In this document: piece after piece, positions 20,117-29,283 of the stretch
Layout: the number at the start of each line of letters is the position of its first letter
How positions within the stretch are numbered: the first letter of the stretch is position 1
Assembly (NCBI GenBank): GCA_035527455.1
Contig: DATLAN010000562.1
Span: forward strand, 1-49,865
Length of the DNA: 49,865 bases
Source of the DNA: DATLAN01 sp035527455
GTDB lineage: Bacteria > Planctomycetota > Planctomycetia > Pirellulales > Thermoguttaceae
Direction: 5' to 3'
Position numbers and translations under genes: made by a program
The notes under the pieces: generated by a model
Database searches by the model: none
What the model saw: only the letters and a program-made list of their open reading frames with translations
What the model was told of the DNA's origin: nothing

Positions 20117-20278
20117 CTGTAGTCTCCTCAATGGGAACGAAGTTATTCGATCGGCAAAGGAATTCACACGCCCCCTTTTCCGTCCATAGGATCCCACACG
20201 ACGTCGAAGAACGCAAGCGCCCGGGGAAAAACGGACGTCCTTTCGCCGCAAACTTCGACTTGCGGCAGCAGGTTGGCT

Positions 20279-20306
20279 ATATTACCAGGCTGCCCGGCAT
20301 TGTCAC
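20279..20306 (-). promoter_or_regulatory. Candidate promoter of the secreted LamG-like gene
   Basis: On the minus strand, -35 GTGACA (20306-20301), 16-nt spacer, -10 TAATAT (20284-20279), about 160 nt upstream of the ATG. Confidence 0.45.
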
Positions 20307-20471
20307 CGCACCGGGGCCACCGATGGGCTTAAGCGACTGGGGGAACTGTTTGAGCCGGCGGATCGGCGAGCTGTTTCATCTGAACGATCTTCGCTTGAAA
20401 GTCGTTGAATGATCTGTTCGCTCTTGCGATCACGACTCGAATAACAGCGAGATGGCTACTCTGCAAATCGC

Positions 20472-21653
20472 TCAATACGTCCGCACTTCGACGGCGGCGC
20501 CTTTCTTCTGGGCCGAGACGTACGCGCTGTAGATCGTCGAGATCGAGTCGGCCGCCAGGGCGCTTTCGCTTTCGGTCGGCTCGCCGTAGGCGATCGTGCG
20601 GTAGAAGGCCTCCATCTCCTGCGGGTAGCCGGTGAACCAGTCCTCGTCGGGCGAGGTGCACGCCCAGCCCTGCTTGGTCTCGATCTTCTCCACGACGTAG
20701 ATATCCGCGAAATTGGCTTCCACCGGATTGTAGGTCTGCATCGCCGTGTTGGGATTGATGTTGCAGACGGCCCGGTGGTTGTTGGCACAGATTTCGAGCC
20801 AGTTGTGGATGCCGCCCACCACGATGTCCGAAGCGAACAGGCTGGCCACCGTCCCGTCCTCGAACTCCACGTGCATCATCGAGAAATCGTCGATGTCGTA
20901 GTAGTTGCAGCGGATGTGGCCCTCGTCGCGGAAGGTCTCCATGCGCGTGAGCGCGTGGGCCCGGGCGGAAACGCCGGCGGGCCGAATCGGATTGCCGTTG
21001 CGGGCGCGGCCCTCGACGCGCTTGAGATACAGCGCCGCCGTCAACGGGTGGCAGCCCTTGCCGATCAGCACGCCGCCGCCGCAGCGGGCCGAATAGGCGT
21101 AGTCCGTCGAGTGCGAACCGCTGTGGGCCTCCTCGCCGTGGATCCAGAGGATTTGGGCGCCGGTCTTCTCCAGGATCTCGCGTTCCTTCTGGATGGCCGG
21201 GATGTGGATCCAGTTCTCGGCGTATAAGAGCCGCCCCTGGCCGGCGGCTTCGGCTTCGAGAATCCGATCCACGCTCTTCAATGCGGCGTCCAGGGCGATC
21301 TGCTTGTCGAAGCGGTCCCAGTGGAAGTCGTCCGAGCCGTCGCCGAAATAGCCCGTCAGCGGCTTCTCGCAGATGACGAACCGGTCCCGCTTCAACGCGG
21401 CCACGGAGATCGGCTCGTGCGACACCGGGGGCACACAGACGTGGACCACGTCGACCTCGTCGATCATCGCGTCGAGATTGTCGAAGAATCGAATGCCTCG
21501 CTCTTGGGCGTATTGCCGACCGCCCGCGGCGTCGATGGAGTGGACGCCGATCACCTCGACGTTGGTGCCGTGGATTTTCCTCAAGGCCTCGAAATGGAAC
21601 CGGGCGGAAAAGCCCGACCCGGCGATTCCCGTGCGGATGGTTTTCTTTTCCAT
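20472..21653 (-). CDS. Gfo/Idh/MocA family oxidoreductase (cytoplasmic)
   Basis: The 393-residue product from ATG 21653 has an N-terminal Rossmann domain (GIAGSGFSARFHFEAL, then V-H-V-C-V-P-P) and the family's EKPL motif (ICEKPLTG). The second half is the alpha/beta substrate domain. Unlike the pair at 28-30 kb it lacks a Tat signal, so it acts in the cytoplasm on a sugar or polyol. A 14-residue acidic insertion (GYFGDGSDDFHWDRF) follows the EKP motif. The upstream promoter pair TTGCCG-17-TATACT gives a short leader. Confidence 0.93.
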   Translation of the reverse strand: MEKKTIRTGIAGSGFSARFHFEALRKIHGTNVEVIGVHSIDAAGGRQYAQERGIRFFDNLDAMIDEVDVVHVCVPPVSHEPISVAALKRDRFVICEKPLTGYFGDGSDDFHWDRFDKQIALDAALKSVDRILEAEAAGQGRLLYAENWIHIPAIQKEREILEKTGAQILWIHGEEAHSGSHSTDYAYSARCGGGVLIGKGCHPLTAALYLKRVEGRARNGNPIRPAGVSARAHALTRMETFRDEGHIRCNYYDIDDFSMMHVEFEDGTVASLFASDIVVGGIHNWLEICANNHRAVCNINPNTAMQTYNPVEANFADIYVVEKIETKQGWACTSPDEDWFTGYPQEMEAFYRTIAYGEPTESESALAADSISTIYSAYVSAQKKGAAVEVRTY

Positions 21654-21717
21654 GGTCGTAAGCGGATAATGGGTTTTTGGAATACCGGCCGTCCACCGTC
21701 GGACAGCATCGAGCCAC

Positions 21718-21746
21718 AGTATAGCCGGGGGAGAAGAGGTCGGCAA
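21718..21746 (-). promoter_or_regulatory. Candidate promoter of the Gfo/Idh/MocA gene
   Basis: Minus strand: -35 TTGCCG (21746-21741), 17-nt spacer, -10 TATACT (21723-21718), about 60 nt from the ATG at 21653. Confidence 0.55.
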
Positions 21747-21858
21747 GAAGGTCATCCACGAAGGGCACTAAGGACACGAAGGAAAGAGGATGGAGTCTTA
21801 TGTCACGACTTCCGTGCGCGGTGCGTGTACGATTGACGGACCCAAATGCGCCAAAGAC

Positions 21859-21886
21859 GTTTAGCGGGCGGGCTTGCCCGCCGTTT
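21859..21886. repeat. Palindromic repeat family B (copy 2)
   Basis: Reads GTTTAGCGGGCGGGCTTGCC then CGCCGTTT, the complement of the 12479 copy. Confidence 0.9.
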
Positions 21887-21929
21887 CGTCGCAGCCGGCA
21901 GCCGCGTTCGATAGAAAAAGGCGGCTTTG

Positions 21930-21958
21930 TTGCGGGGCGCTTGGCGGCGGATTAGAAT
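21930..21958 (+). promoter_or_regulatory. Candidate promoter of the ThuA-domain gene
   Basis: -35 TTGCGG (21930-21935), 17-nt spacer, -10 TAGAAT (21953-21958), 50 nt before the ATG. Confidence 0.45.
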
Positions 21959-22010
21959 ACGGCCACGGGCGATTTCGGAGCGAAGATTTCATAACCAAGA
22001 GGAGGACGAG

Positions 22011-22925
22011 ATGAACGACCGACGCGTGTTGATTTGGCGTGGGCTTCTGCCCGTTTTTTGTGCGGTGATGCTGGGCGTGGCCGCGGCGGCTTCGGCCCAG
22101 GACAAGCGGCCGACGGACGAGGAGGTGCAGAAGATGACCGAGGCGCTGCCGGAAAAGGCGACCGTCAAGCCGGCCAGGCCCCGGAAGCTGCTGATCTTCT
22201 GCCGTACGGAAGGTTTCAACCACAGCGCGATTCCCTACGGTGCCAAGGCCCTGGAACTGATGGGCAAGCAGACCGGCGCCTACGAATCGGTGATCAGCGA
22301 CGACATGGCGATGTTCGAGCCGGAGACGCTCGAGCAGTTCGACGCGGTGGTCTTCAACAACACGGTGAGCCTGAAGTTCGAGGACCCCAGGCACCGCCAG
22401 GCCCTGATCGATTTCGTCCACGGCGGCAAAGGGATGATCGGCATCCACGGCGGGGCCGACAACTTCAAGAACTGGCCGGAAGGCGCGGCGATGATGGGGG
22501 CCGTCTTCACGGGCCATCCCTGGGGCCGTTGCCCGACCAAGCTCGACGACCCCGACCACCCGTTGCTCAAGGCGTTCGGCGGCAAGGGATTCACGATCAG
22601 CGACGAGATGTACAAGTTCGGCGGTCCCTATTCGCGCGAGAAGCTCCGCGTACTGTTGAGCATGGACGCCGCCAAGGGCGATCCCGACAAGCGGGGCCGC
22701 GAGGACGGCGACAACGCGGTCGCCTGGATCCAACAGGTCGGCCAAGGGCGCACGTTCTACTGCTCGCTGGGACACCAGCACCAGATCTTCTGGAACCCGG
22801 TCCTGCTGCAGTTCTACCTCGACGGCGTCCAGTACGCCCTGGGGGATCTCAAGGCCGACGCCACGCCCAGCGCGGAACTCGATCCACAGCCGAAACCGGC
22901 GATGCCGCCGGACGAGGCGAAATGA
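22011..22925 (+). CDS. Secreted ThuA-domain (trehalose utilisation-like) protein
   Basis: The 304-residue product has a Sec signal (AVMLGVAAAASAQ) and a ThuA domain, a glutamine-amidotransferase-like fold without the nucleophile Cys: KLLIFCRTEGFNHSAIPYGA, then V-V-F-N-N-T, then the GMIGIHGGADNF and FTGHPWG motifs and a C-terminal GHQHQIFWNP. A perfect GGAGGA lies before ATG 22011. Such proteins are abundant in planctomycetes next to sugar oxidoreductases and DUF1080 proteins; the reaction is unknown. Confidence 0.93.
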   Translation: MNDRRVLIWRGLLPVFCAVMLGVAAAASAQDKRPTDEEVQKMTEALPEKATVKPARPRKLLIFCRTEGFNHSAIPYGAKALELMGKQTGAYESVISDDMAMFEPETLEQFDAVVFNNTVSLKFEDPRHRQALIDFVHGGKGMIGIHGGADNFKNWPEGAAMMGAVFTGHPWGRCPTKLDDPDHPLLKAFGGKGFTISDEMYKFGGPYSREKLRVLLSMDAAKGDPDKRGREDGDNAVAWIQQVGQGRTFYCSLGHQHQIFWNPVLLQFYLDGVQYALGDLKADATPSAELDPQPKPAMPPDEAK

Positions 22926-22965
22926 TCGGCGTGCACCGGCCCGACGGGAGTTTTTTCCTTACGGC

Positions 22966-23044
22966 GAGGGTGGCACGCCCTGAGGAACGAAGGGCGTGGA
23001 GAACCTGCCCAACCACGCCCTTCGTTCCTCAGGGCGTGCCACCC
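22966..23044. repeat. Inverted repeat family A (copy 2)
   Basis: Arms 22966-22998 and 23014-23044 pair over 31 bp and match the arms at 4773-4853; the loop differs. It sits between convergent genes. Confidence 0.9.
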
Positions 23045-23083
23045 CATGGGACAAATGGTTTCCGCGCGAGTGTTGACGCCCGC

Positions 23084-23674
23084 TCACTTCACCCGTTTGA
23101 AAATCGGGTCTTTGGCGCCCGGCATTGCCATGGGCATCTGCATGGTGAAGGTGTCGTCGTCGTCGAATACGAGCGTCGGCTCGAGGGGCTCGTCCTCGTC
23201 TTCGGCGGTCAACTTGATCTTCATCGTGTTTCCGCTTTCGTCGAGGATTTCCCAAGTGCCCTTCTTCTCTTCCGGTTCAGGTCCCGCGCCGGCCATCGTG
23301 GACATCGCCGATCCGTCTTCGTTGAACGTGAACGTGATCTTCATGCCCTCGATTCCCTCGGCGGCTTCCTGCAAGGCCTCCTCGACGGCGGCTGCTACGG
23401 CTTCAGGCTCGGCGTCTTCGCCCATGCTCGCTGTGACCATCGCCGCGAAGGCCTCCTCGTCGAGTTCGAAGGCCCCCTCCCAAGTACCGACGAGCTTCGC
23501 CACGGGCGTCTTCGCGGCCTCTACTATCGGGCTCTTCTGGGTTTGCTCCGCGCCGGTCTTCCCGTTCTCGTCGCTCTTTTGCCCTGTCGGTTGCTCCGTC
23601 TTGCTCGGGCATCCGGCCAGCATCAGACAGGTGACCGCCAACAGCGCACAGAACGGCATTCCAAATCGTCGCAT
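23084..23674 (-). CDS. Small lipoprotein, unknown
   Basis: The 196-residue product has a lipobox LAGC at 19-22, a low-complexity linker rich in Gly, Lys and Gln, then a compact domain beginning L-V-G-T-W-E-G, which is typical of lipocalin-like or 'TIGR03066-type' planctomycetal lipoproteins. It is strongly acidic (EDEDEP near the C-terminus) with Met-rich TMQMPMAMPG close to the end. ATG 23674 follows GGAGGAA. Function unknown. Confidence 0.82.
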   Translation of the reverse strand: MRRFGMPFCALLAVTCLMLAGCPSKTEQPTGQKSDENGKTGAEQTQKSPIVEAAKTPVAKLVGTWEGAFELDEEAFAAMVTASMGEDAEPEAVAAAVEEALQEAAEGIEGMKITFTFNEDGSAMSTMAGAGPEPEEKKGTWEILDESGNTMKIKLTAEDEDEPLEPTLVFDDDDTFTMQMPMAMPGAKDPIFKRVK

Positions 23675-23992
23675 CGTGTTCCTCCACGGTTTCTCGAGCC
23701 CGAAGGCTTGGGGGTAACTCCGGCCGCGCCCGCAGCGCGAACCTCTCATCGACTGTTTATAACGCGCCGGGTGCCGAGTCGGCAAGACGGCTGCGGCATT
23801 TCGGCGGGAAGACCGGATGGGCGAGAGAAAGCGCCGAGTTATCGACGTGTGGACAGCCGCACCGACAAGGATTGCCGACCGCGGCATTCCCTACTTTCCC
23901 CATACACCCCAGTCTCCCTGACCGCGAGCGCGGAAATGGCGGCCCCGTGATCCGGCCAGTCTGTCGGCTGCACGAGGGCGGGATACGCCCCC
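23675..23992. other. Intergenic region, 318 bp
   Basis: Contains one promoter candidate for the small lipoprotein; nothing else recognisable. Confidence 0.6.
23756..23785 (-). promoter_or_regulatory. Candidate promoter of the small lipoprotein gene
   Basis: Minus strand: -35 TTGCCG (23785-23780), 18-nt spacer, -10 TATAAA (23761-23756). The -35 hexamer is identical to that at 21741-21746. Confidence 0.45.
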
Positions 23993-25732
23993 TCAGTTTC
24001 TCTTGCGCCAATAGGAGACGCATTTTCGCGGGATGTCCGTTTTCGTCAGGCTGATCAGCACCGCTACCAGGAAGAAGGCGATTCCCCAGGCGATCTGATC
24101 CAGGCCTGCGATCGTTTGTCGCAAGTGGACGTAGACATGTCGGCCGGCCACGACGAGCCAGCAGATCAGGTTGCCCGACGCGGCCGCGTAATACCAGCGA
24201 TTCCCGGCGAGGTATCCGTACACAATGGCCGTGGCGATCACCAGGCCCGGATACGCGGCCAGCAGCATCGGCGGCGGATGGCCCAACCACTGCGGATCGA
24301 GGACCAGCGCCGCGATGCCCGCCAGCAGAATCAGCGCTGCGCCGAGTCGCTGCAGGAGCTTTGCGAAGGGGTCGGAGAACAGGGCACCGACCAGCAGCAC
24401 GGCCGCCAACGAGACGTGGATGGGGATCAGTCCTCGGTAGGCGGTGAAGGACGTTTCCCAGAAAGCACACGTCATCGCGGCCACGAAACAGCCCATCGCC
24501 AGCAGGCAACGCCAGGAACTCCGCTGCCGGAGTGCGATCCATAGCTGCAACAGACCGATCAGCAAGAGCGGAAACCCTTGCGGACTGATCCGCGTCGAAA
24601 GACCGACGGTATCCGGACCGCAAACGGCGGCGGCCGCCAAGGAGGCCGTCAGGGCCGTGGTGGCGTACGGAACTCGGCGCAACCACGCCACCAGGTAGAA
24701 GGCCGCCACCGCGAGCAGGGTGACGAACAACGGCGACGCACCCAGCGCGTGTCGAAACGTCTGGAAGAAACCGGCCGCCGTCTCGCTCGATCCGGGACCG
24801 CCGGCCGCCAAAGCCAGCAGCCCCACGGGCGCGATCAGTGCCACGCGCATCACGCCCTTCAGCCGCGAGACCATGCCGATCTCCATCAGCAGCACGTTGA
24901 CGGAGAACAGAAAGGGTACCAGGAAATAGGGCGCGAAGATCGTGGCCGAACCCTTCATCGGCTGGAACGACAGGCAGAGCGAATAGGTCCGTCCGCAAAC
25001 GCCCAGTCCCAAGAACCCGAAGAGGACCCAGGGATACAAAGGCCATGGCCAGGGGTTGCCGTTGTCGCGCACGTACTGGGGGCCCCGCCGGACGGCCGGC
25101 AGCAGCGTGAGGAAAGCCACGCCGGCCAGGGGCGAGAAGCCGAACAGCCCCCACGTCAGTTTGGGATCGTTGGGGTCGACGACCGCCGGGTTGAGGATCA
25201 CGGGATAAAGAAAGAACAAGGCAAGAATCGAATAGTACGATGCCCGGAACCACGGCGGCAGCTTAAGCCGTATCCCCCGCAACAATCCCTCGCTGCACAG
25301 GATCGCGAACGCCAACCCGCCGAGAAGGCAAAGTCTGCCGACGGGCGGATTGGTGACCAGCGTCTTCTCGAAGGAGATCGAGATGGCCAGAAACATCAGC
25401 ACGATCACCAACAACACGGTCCGCACGTCCTGCCACACCTTGCCGAAGCGGATCAGGAGAAAGGCGGTGGCCGCCAACAGGATCGTGTAGCCTGCCAAGG
25501 CGGCCAACAGTGCCCCGCTCTGGAACGTCTCGCCGCCGGAGTCGAACGACGCCCGCAGGCCCCAAAAGACCAACACGGCGCTGACGACGTAGAACGGGTT
25601 CTGGCAGTAGAGGAAGCGGACCAGTCCCCGGCCGGGCGGTGCGTCGCGGGGCGGCGCCTTATTCGTCCTCGTCGACAGGGGCGGAGGAACCGCCGGGGGT
25701 TCCTGGGGAAGATGGTTCGGGAAGTCGTCCAT
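23993..25732 (-). CDS. Polytopic inner-membrane protein of unknown function
   Basis: The 579-residue protein has a proline-rich cytoplasmic start (about 45 residues) and then some 14-16 hydrophobic helices to the end. The first helix region reads RFLYCQNPFYVVSAVLVFWG, a pattern I associate from memory with a planctomycete-restricted membrane family. No transporter motif was found. ATG 25732 is preceded by a strong AGGAGG. Monocistronic as far as can be seen. Confidence 0.85.
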   Translation of the reverse strand: MDDFPNHLPQEPPAVPPPLSTRTNKAPPRDAPPGRGLVRFLYCQNPFYVVSAVLVFWGLRASFDSGGETFQSGALLAALAGYTILLAATAFLLIRFGKVWQDVRTVLLVIVLMFLAISISFEKTLVTNPPVGRLCLLGGLAFAILCSEGLLRGIRLKLPPWFRASYYSILALFFLYPVILNPAVVDPNDPKLTWGLFGFSPLAGVAFLTLLPAVRRGPQYVRDNGNPWPWPLYPWVLFGFLGLGVCGRTYSLCLSFQPMKGSATIFAPYFLVPFLFSVNVLLMEIGMVSRLKGVMRVALIAPVGLLALAAGGPGSSETAAGFFQTFRHALGASPLFVTLLAVAAFYLVAWLRRVPYATTALTASLAAAAVCGPDTVGLSTRISPQGFPLLLIGLLQLWIALRQRSSWRCLLAMGCFVAAMTCAFWETSFTAYRGLIPIHVSLAAVLLVGALFSDPFAKLLQRLGAALILLAGIAALVLDPQWLGHPPPMLLAAYPGLVIATAIVYGYLAGNRWYYAAASGNLICWLVVAGRHVYVHLRQTIAGLDQIAWGIAFFLVAVLISLTKTDIPRKCVSYWRKRN

Positions 25733-26092
25733 CGCACACCTCCTTCCTGCGCGGCATCGGGGCCACGCCCTGCCCTTACCGGGCGCGGCCGGATCGCCAC
25801 GGTCGTGAAATGGATTCGTCGTACCAACAACTTCCGCGAGGCGAGTCGAAAATGGGGACTGGCACCGGGCCGCGTTTCGGCTGCAAAGTCGCAAAGAACG
25901 TACGCCGGCCCGGTGCCTGTCCCCGTTTTCGACGGCTTTCCGAGCGGACTACCCGAAAAACAAGGTCTTGAGAGTTAATGAAAAGAAGCCGCTTCAGACT
26001 ACCGCCATCTTACCCGAATCGAAATGACGGTGCAAGGAACGGACCGACGTGCATGCCGAACCCTGAACCCCGCACTGACACACGGCACGACT
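25733..26092. other. Intergenic region, 360 bp
   Basis: Holds the family G inverted repeat (25845-25932); the rest shows no gene. Confidence 0.6.
25845..25932. repeat. Inverted repeat family G (copy 1)
   Basis: Starts GTCGAAAATGGGGACTGGCA and ends with its near complement; about 28-bp arms, 30-bp centre. Copies at 33578-33664 and 49400-49488. Confidence 0.85.
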
Positions 26093-27511
26093 TCACCTTG
26101 CTTCCTCCACCATCTCCCGAAACGCCTTCATCGACTCCCGGTAATACGGCGTGGCGATGGGACCTTTGAGAATGGGATCGTCGACCTCCTGCATCCAGAC
26201 ATAGAGACGTTGCGAAAGCTCTCGGACGATCGCGGCGTATTCGGGCTGCCCCGCCACGTCGTGCAACTCGTCGGGGTCTTGCTGCAGGTCGAACAACTGC
26301 ACGAACGGCCGGGTCCCGTTGCGACGGGGACGTTCGATGTGCTGCGCAACCCGCGTGGGATGGGCGTCCGTGGGATAGATGACCGAACGTCCTTCCTGAA
26401 AATAGCGGACCAGCTTGTAGCGGTCCGTCCGTATGGTGCGGCCCGTGTTGTCGCGCAGGGCGTGGCTGATCCGCTGCCCGTAGACGAATTCCCGCGGCGG
26501 CCGGTCGGTCTTGCCTTCGATGAGGTCCTTGAAGCTGACTCCCTGGATGTTCTCCGGGATTTCCACGCCGACGATGTCCAGCAGTGTGGGCAGCAGATCG
26601 ACGTTGCTCATCAATTGCCCGAAAACGTTCCCGCCGGCCAGCGAGGTGCCCGGTTGGTGCAGGATCAGCGGGACGCTCAATCCTGCGTCGCGCAGCGACC
26701 ATTTTGCACCCGCGTACGGAATCCCGTGATCGGAGGTGAACACCACGATCGTGTTTCCGGCCACGTCGCCGGCTTTCAAGGCGGCAAGAATCTCGCCCAC
26801 GTAACCGTCCAAGACACGGATGTCGCTCTGGTATCTCGCCAGGTCGTCGCGGATCTCCTCGGTGTCCTTCAAGTGAGGCGGAATGTAGACGCCCTTCTCC
26901 GTATCGGGCGGCCGATGGGCAAACGACCCGCCGACGCGATGGACCTCGCAGAACCCGACCTTGATGAAGAACGGGCGGTCGGAGGGCTTCGCCTCGCGAA
27001 GAAGCGTCCTCGTCACGGCGACCGTTTCTTCGGCCTGGCAGCCCTTGGAAAACACCTGCTGATAGCCCAGCGAACGGGGATCGCCTTGCGTGACGTGCTG
27101 CAGGCCTACGAGGATCGTGTCGTAGCCGGCGTCTTGGAGAATGGCCGCCAGATGCCTTTCGCCCTCGTTGAACTTCCACCACCAGGGCGCGTGCGTCAGC
27201 CCCAGCAGGCCGTTCGACTGGGGGTATCGCCCGGTGAGCATGCTGCCCCGGGCGGCGGAACAGGTGGGTGTGGTGGAGAAGTAGTTCTCGAACCGGACGC
27301 CCTCCGCCGCCAGCGCGTCGAGATTCGGCGAACGGACCGTCTCCACGCCGTAGCAGCCCAAGTGCCGTCCCAGATCGTGGCAGGTGATCATGAGGATATT
27401 CGGTTTGGCGGGCTTTTCACTCGCCCTTGCTTCGCCGGAGCTGATCGTAGCGGCGGCAACCAGGGCGACGGTTCCCAGCAGGGTTCTTCGCGGAATCATG
27501 GGGGCGTTCAT
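26093..27511 (-). CDS. Type I sulfatase, exported
   Basis: The 472-residue enzyme should hydrolyse sulfate esters of a polysaccharide or glycosaminoglycan. The formylglycine site is C84-S-A-A-R (C-x-A-x-R), matured by an FGE-type enzyme or anSME. Metal-site residues include NILMITCHDLG near 38-48 and the FTSDHG motif. The N-terminus (MIPRRTLLGTVALVAAATIS) is an export signal with paired arginines, possibly Tat. It resembles the N-sulfoglucosamine sulfohydrolase-like clade common in planctomycetes. ATG 27511 follows AAGGAT. Confidence 0.95.
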   Translation of the reverse strand: MNAPMIPRRTLLGTVALVAAATISSGEARASEKPAKPNILMITCHDLGRHLGCYGVETVRSPNLDALAAEGVRFENYFSTTPTCSAARGSMLTGRYPQSNGLLGLTHAPWWWKFNEGERHLAAILQDAGYDTILVGLQHVTQGDPRSLGYQQVFSKGCQAEETVAVTRTLLREAKPSDRPFFIKVGFCEVHRVGGSFAHRPPDTEKGVYIPPHLKDTEEIRDDLARYQSDIRVLDGYVGEILAALKAGDVAGNTIVVFTSDHGIPYAGAKWSLRDAGLSVPLILHQPGTSLAGGNVFGQLMSNVDLLPTLLDIVGVEIPENIQGVSFKDLIEGKTDRPPREFVYGQRISHALRDNTGRTIRTDRYKLVRYFQEGRSVIYPTDAHPTRVAQHIERPRRNGTRPFVQLFDLQQDPDELHDVAGQPEYAAIVRELSQRLYVWMQEVDDPILKGPIATPYYRESMKAFREMVEEAR

Positions 27512-27827
27512 GGTCGATCCTTTCGCAACACGGGCAGGTTCCGAGGGGGCAAACCGGGGGCCGAAAGGGGCTGGAGTTCGTCACAACAAAGCCTAGCTTA
27601 CCCGGATGCCACGGCAATCTCAACACACGGCCGAGGCTTGCACTTTTCAGGGGATATCGCTAGGCTCTGTCCGGAAGAGCGACTATCGAATAAATATTCG
27701 GCCAGTGCGTGCAAACGGATGTTGTCTCGGATAAACTGGGGGCGCTGCTGAAACGACGACTCTCGTGTCCGCGGCGAGAAACATCGCGCGGAAGTGCGGC
27801 TATCGCGCAAACCAAGGAGCTATGCCC
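27512..27827. other. Divergent intergenic region, 316 bp
   Basis: Lies between the sulfatase and the first Tat oxidoreductase. An AT-rich palindrome CGAATAAATATTCG at 27687-27700 stands out in this GC-rich context and could be an operator for either gene; no consensus promoter was found. Confidence 0.5.
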
Positions 27828-29072
27828 ATGAAGCAATGCAAACAACGACTCACCCGCCGGCGCTTCCTGCAAGGCTCGGCGGCCGGCGTGGCGGCGGTCA
27901 CCCTCGTGCCGCGCCGCGTGCTGGGCGGCCCGGGAGAGGTGCCGCCCAGCGAGGTCCTCGTGGCCGGGCTGATCGGTTGCGGCGGACAGGGCGGCGAGGA
28001 CCTCCGCTCGTACATCACCAACGCCGGCGGCCAATTTCAGTTGGCCGCCCGCTGCGACGTGAAGTTCCGCGACCGGGTCGACAACCAGACCGTCTACTCC
28101 GACTTCCGACGCGTGCTGGAGCGGAAGGACATCGACGTGATCAGCGTGGCCACGCACCCCGGCTGGCACGCGCTGATCTCGATCGCCGCCATGGAGGCCG
28201 GCAAGGACGTGCTCTGCGAGAAGCCCATGACCCGCTTCATCGCCGAAGGTCGCGCCGTGGTCGAGGCCGAGAATCGCTTCGGCCGGGTCTTTCACCTCGG
28301 CACGGCCGGCCGGTTGAGCGACCAGACCCGAAGCCCGGAGAGCCTGTTGATCCACAAGATCATGGCCTCGGGTTTGCTCAAGGACTGCAAGGCGGTACAC
28401 ATCAAGCGCGGCGGGCTGAAGGTGCGGCAGTGGAGCGGGATGGTCCGATACGAGGCCGTGCCCGTGCCGGACTATCTCGATTGGGACATGTACTGCGGCG
28501 CCGCCCCGTGGCGTCCGCTGAATCGCCATCGCCTGGGCGGGAGCCACCGGGGATATTGGGATTACGAGGGCGGCGGGCTGGCCGACATGGGCCAGCACCA
28601 TTTCGCGCCCGAACAGTCGATCCACGCCAAGGACTTCACCAGCCCGGTGGAGATCGAGGCCCATGTCCCGCCGGCCCACCCGGAAGTCTGCGCCTTGTGG
28701 GGCTGGGTGGAATTGAAGTACGCCGACGGGCTGACCTTCGTCATGGACAGCGGCGAGTGGGGAGAGCCCTACGACCGCAAGCAGGCCCGGGGCGTCAGCC
28801 TCGACGATCTCAGCGAGGAAGACCAGGCGAAGATCCGGCAGATGCCCGACCCGGAGCCGCCGCTGACGTTCGTCGAAGCGGTCAAGGCCCGCAAGAAAGC
28901 GGCCAACCACGCCGAGGTGGCCCATCGCTCGGCGACCATCCTGCACCTGGCCAACATCGCGATTCGCTGCGGGCGGAAGATCCGCTACGATCCGGTCAAG
29001 GAAGAAATCATCGGCGACCAGGAGGCCAACCGCCTGGTCCATCAACCGACTCGGGCGCCGTGGCGCCTCTAG
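27828..29072 (+). CDS. Tat-exported Gfo/Idh/MocA oxidoreductase (paralogue 1)
   Basis: The 414-residue product from ATG 27828 (8 nt after AAGGAG; ATG 27822 is too close) starts with a twin-arginine signal, RRRFLQ at 10-15 followed by a small-residue hydrophobic stretch. The mature part has the Rossmann motif (LIGCGGQGGEDL), the CEKPM motif, and a GG-x-L-A-D-M-G-Q-H-H segment. It ends A-P-W-R-L exactly like the next gene. It probably binds NAD(P) in the cytoplasm before export and oxidises a sugar derivative in the periplasm. Confidence 0.95.
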   Translation: MKQCKQRLTRRRFLQGSAAGVAAVTLVPRRVLGGPGEVPPSEVLVAGLIGCGGQGGEDLRSYITNAGGQFQLAARCDVKFRDRVDNQTVYSDFRRVLERKDIDVISVATHPGWHALISIAAMEAGKDVLCEKPMTRFIAEGRAVVEAENRFGRVFHLGTAGRLSDQTRSPESLLIHKIMASGLLKDCKAVHIKRGGLKVRQWSGMVRYEAVPVPDYLDWDMYCGAAPWRPLNRHRLGGSHRGYWDYEGGGLADMGQHHFAPEQSIHAKDFTSPVEIEAHVPPAHPEVCALWGWVELKYADGLTFVMDSGEWGEPYDRKQARGVSLDDLSEEDQAKIRQMPDPEPPLTFVEAVKARKKAANHAEVAHRSATILHLANIAIRCGRKIRYDPVKEEIIGDQEANRLVHQPTRAPWRL

Positions 29073-29094
29073 ATCCCGTAGTTGCAGGAGTCCT

Positions 29095-29243
29095 GTAGCT
29101 GAATTCGCAAGAATTCAGAGAATCCCCGAGTGAAGTAGCCTATGCGCCGAGGTTTCCAAACTCAACCGTCCGTGAATTCGAGCGAGCAATGATCAATCAC
29201 GTATTTGTGTCGTGGCTTGCTGAATTCTTGCGAATTCAGCTAC
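29095..29243. repeat. 24-bp perfect inverted repeat (family E, copy 1)
   Basis: Arms 29095-29118 (GTAGCTGAATTCGCAAGAAT...) and 29220-29243 are exactly complementary. It fills the gap between the two oxidoreductase paralogues, in the leader of the second. A related pair is at 45331-45408. Confidence 0.9.
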
Positions 29244-29283
29244 GTCTTTCCTGCGATTCCTCAAACCTCAGGCAGGTAACCTC

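Larger units (their letters stand above)
21654..22010. other. Divergent intergenic region, 357 bp
   Basis: This gap holds promoters for both flanking genes, a CACGAAGGGCACTAAGGACA-type repeat around 21756-21783, and one family B palindrome. No gene is seen. Confidence 0.7.
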
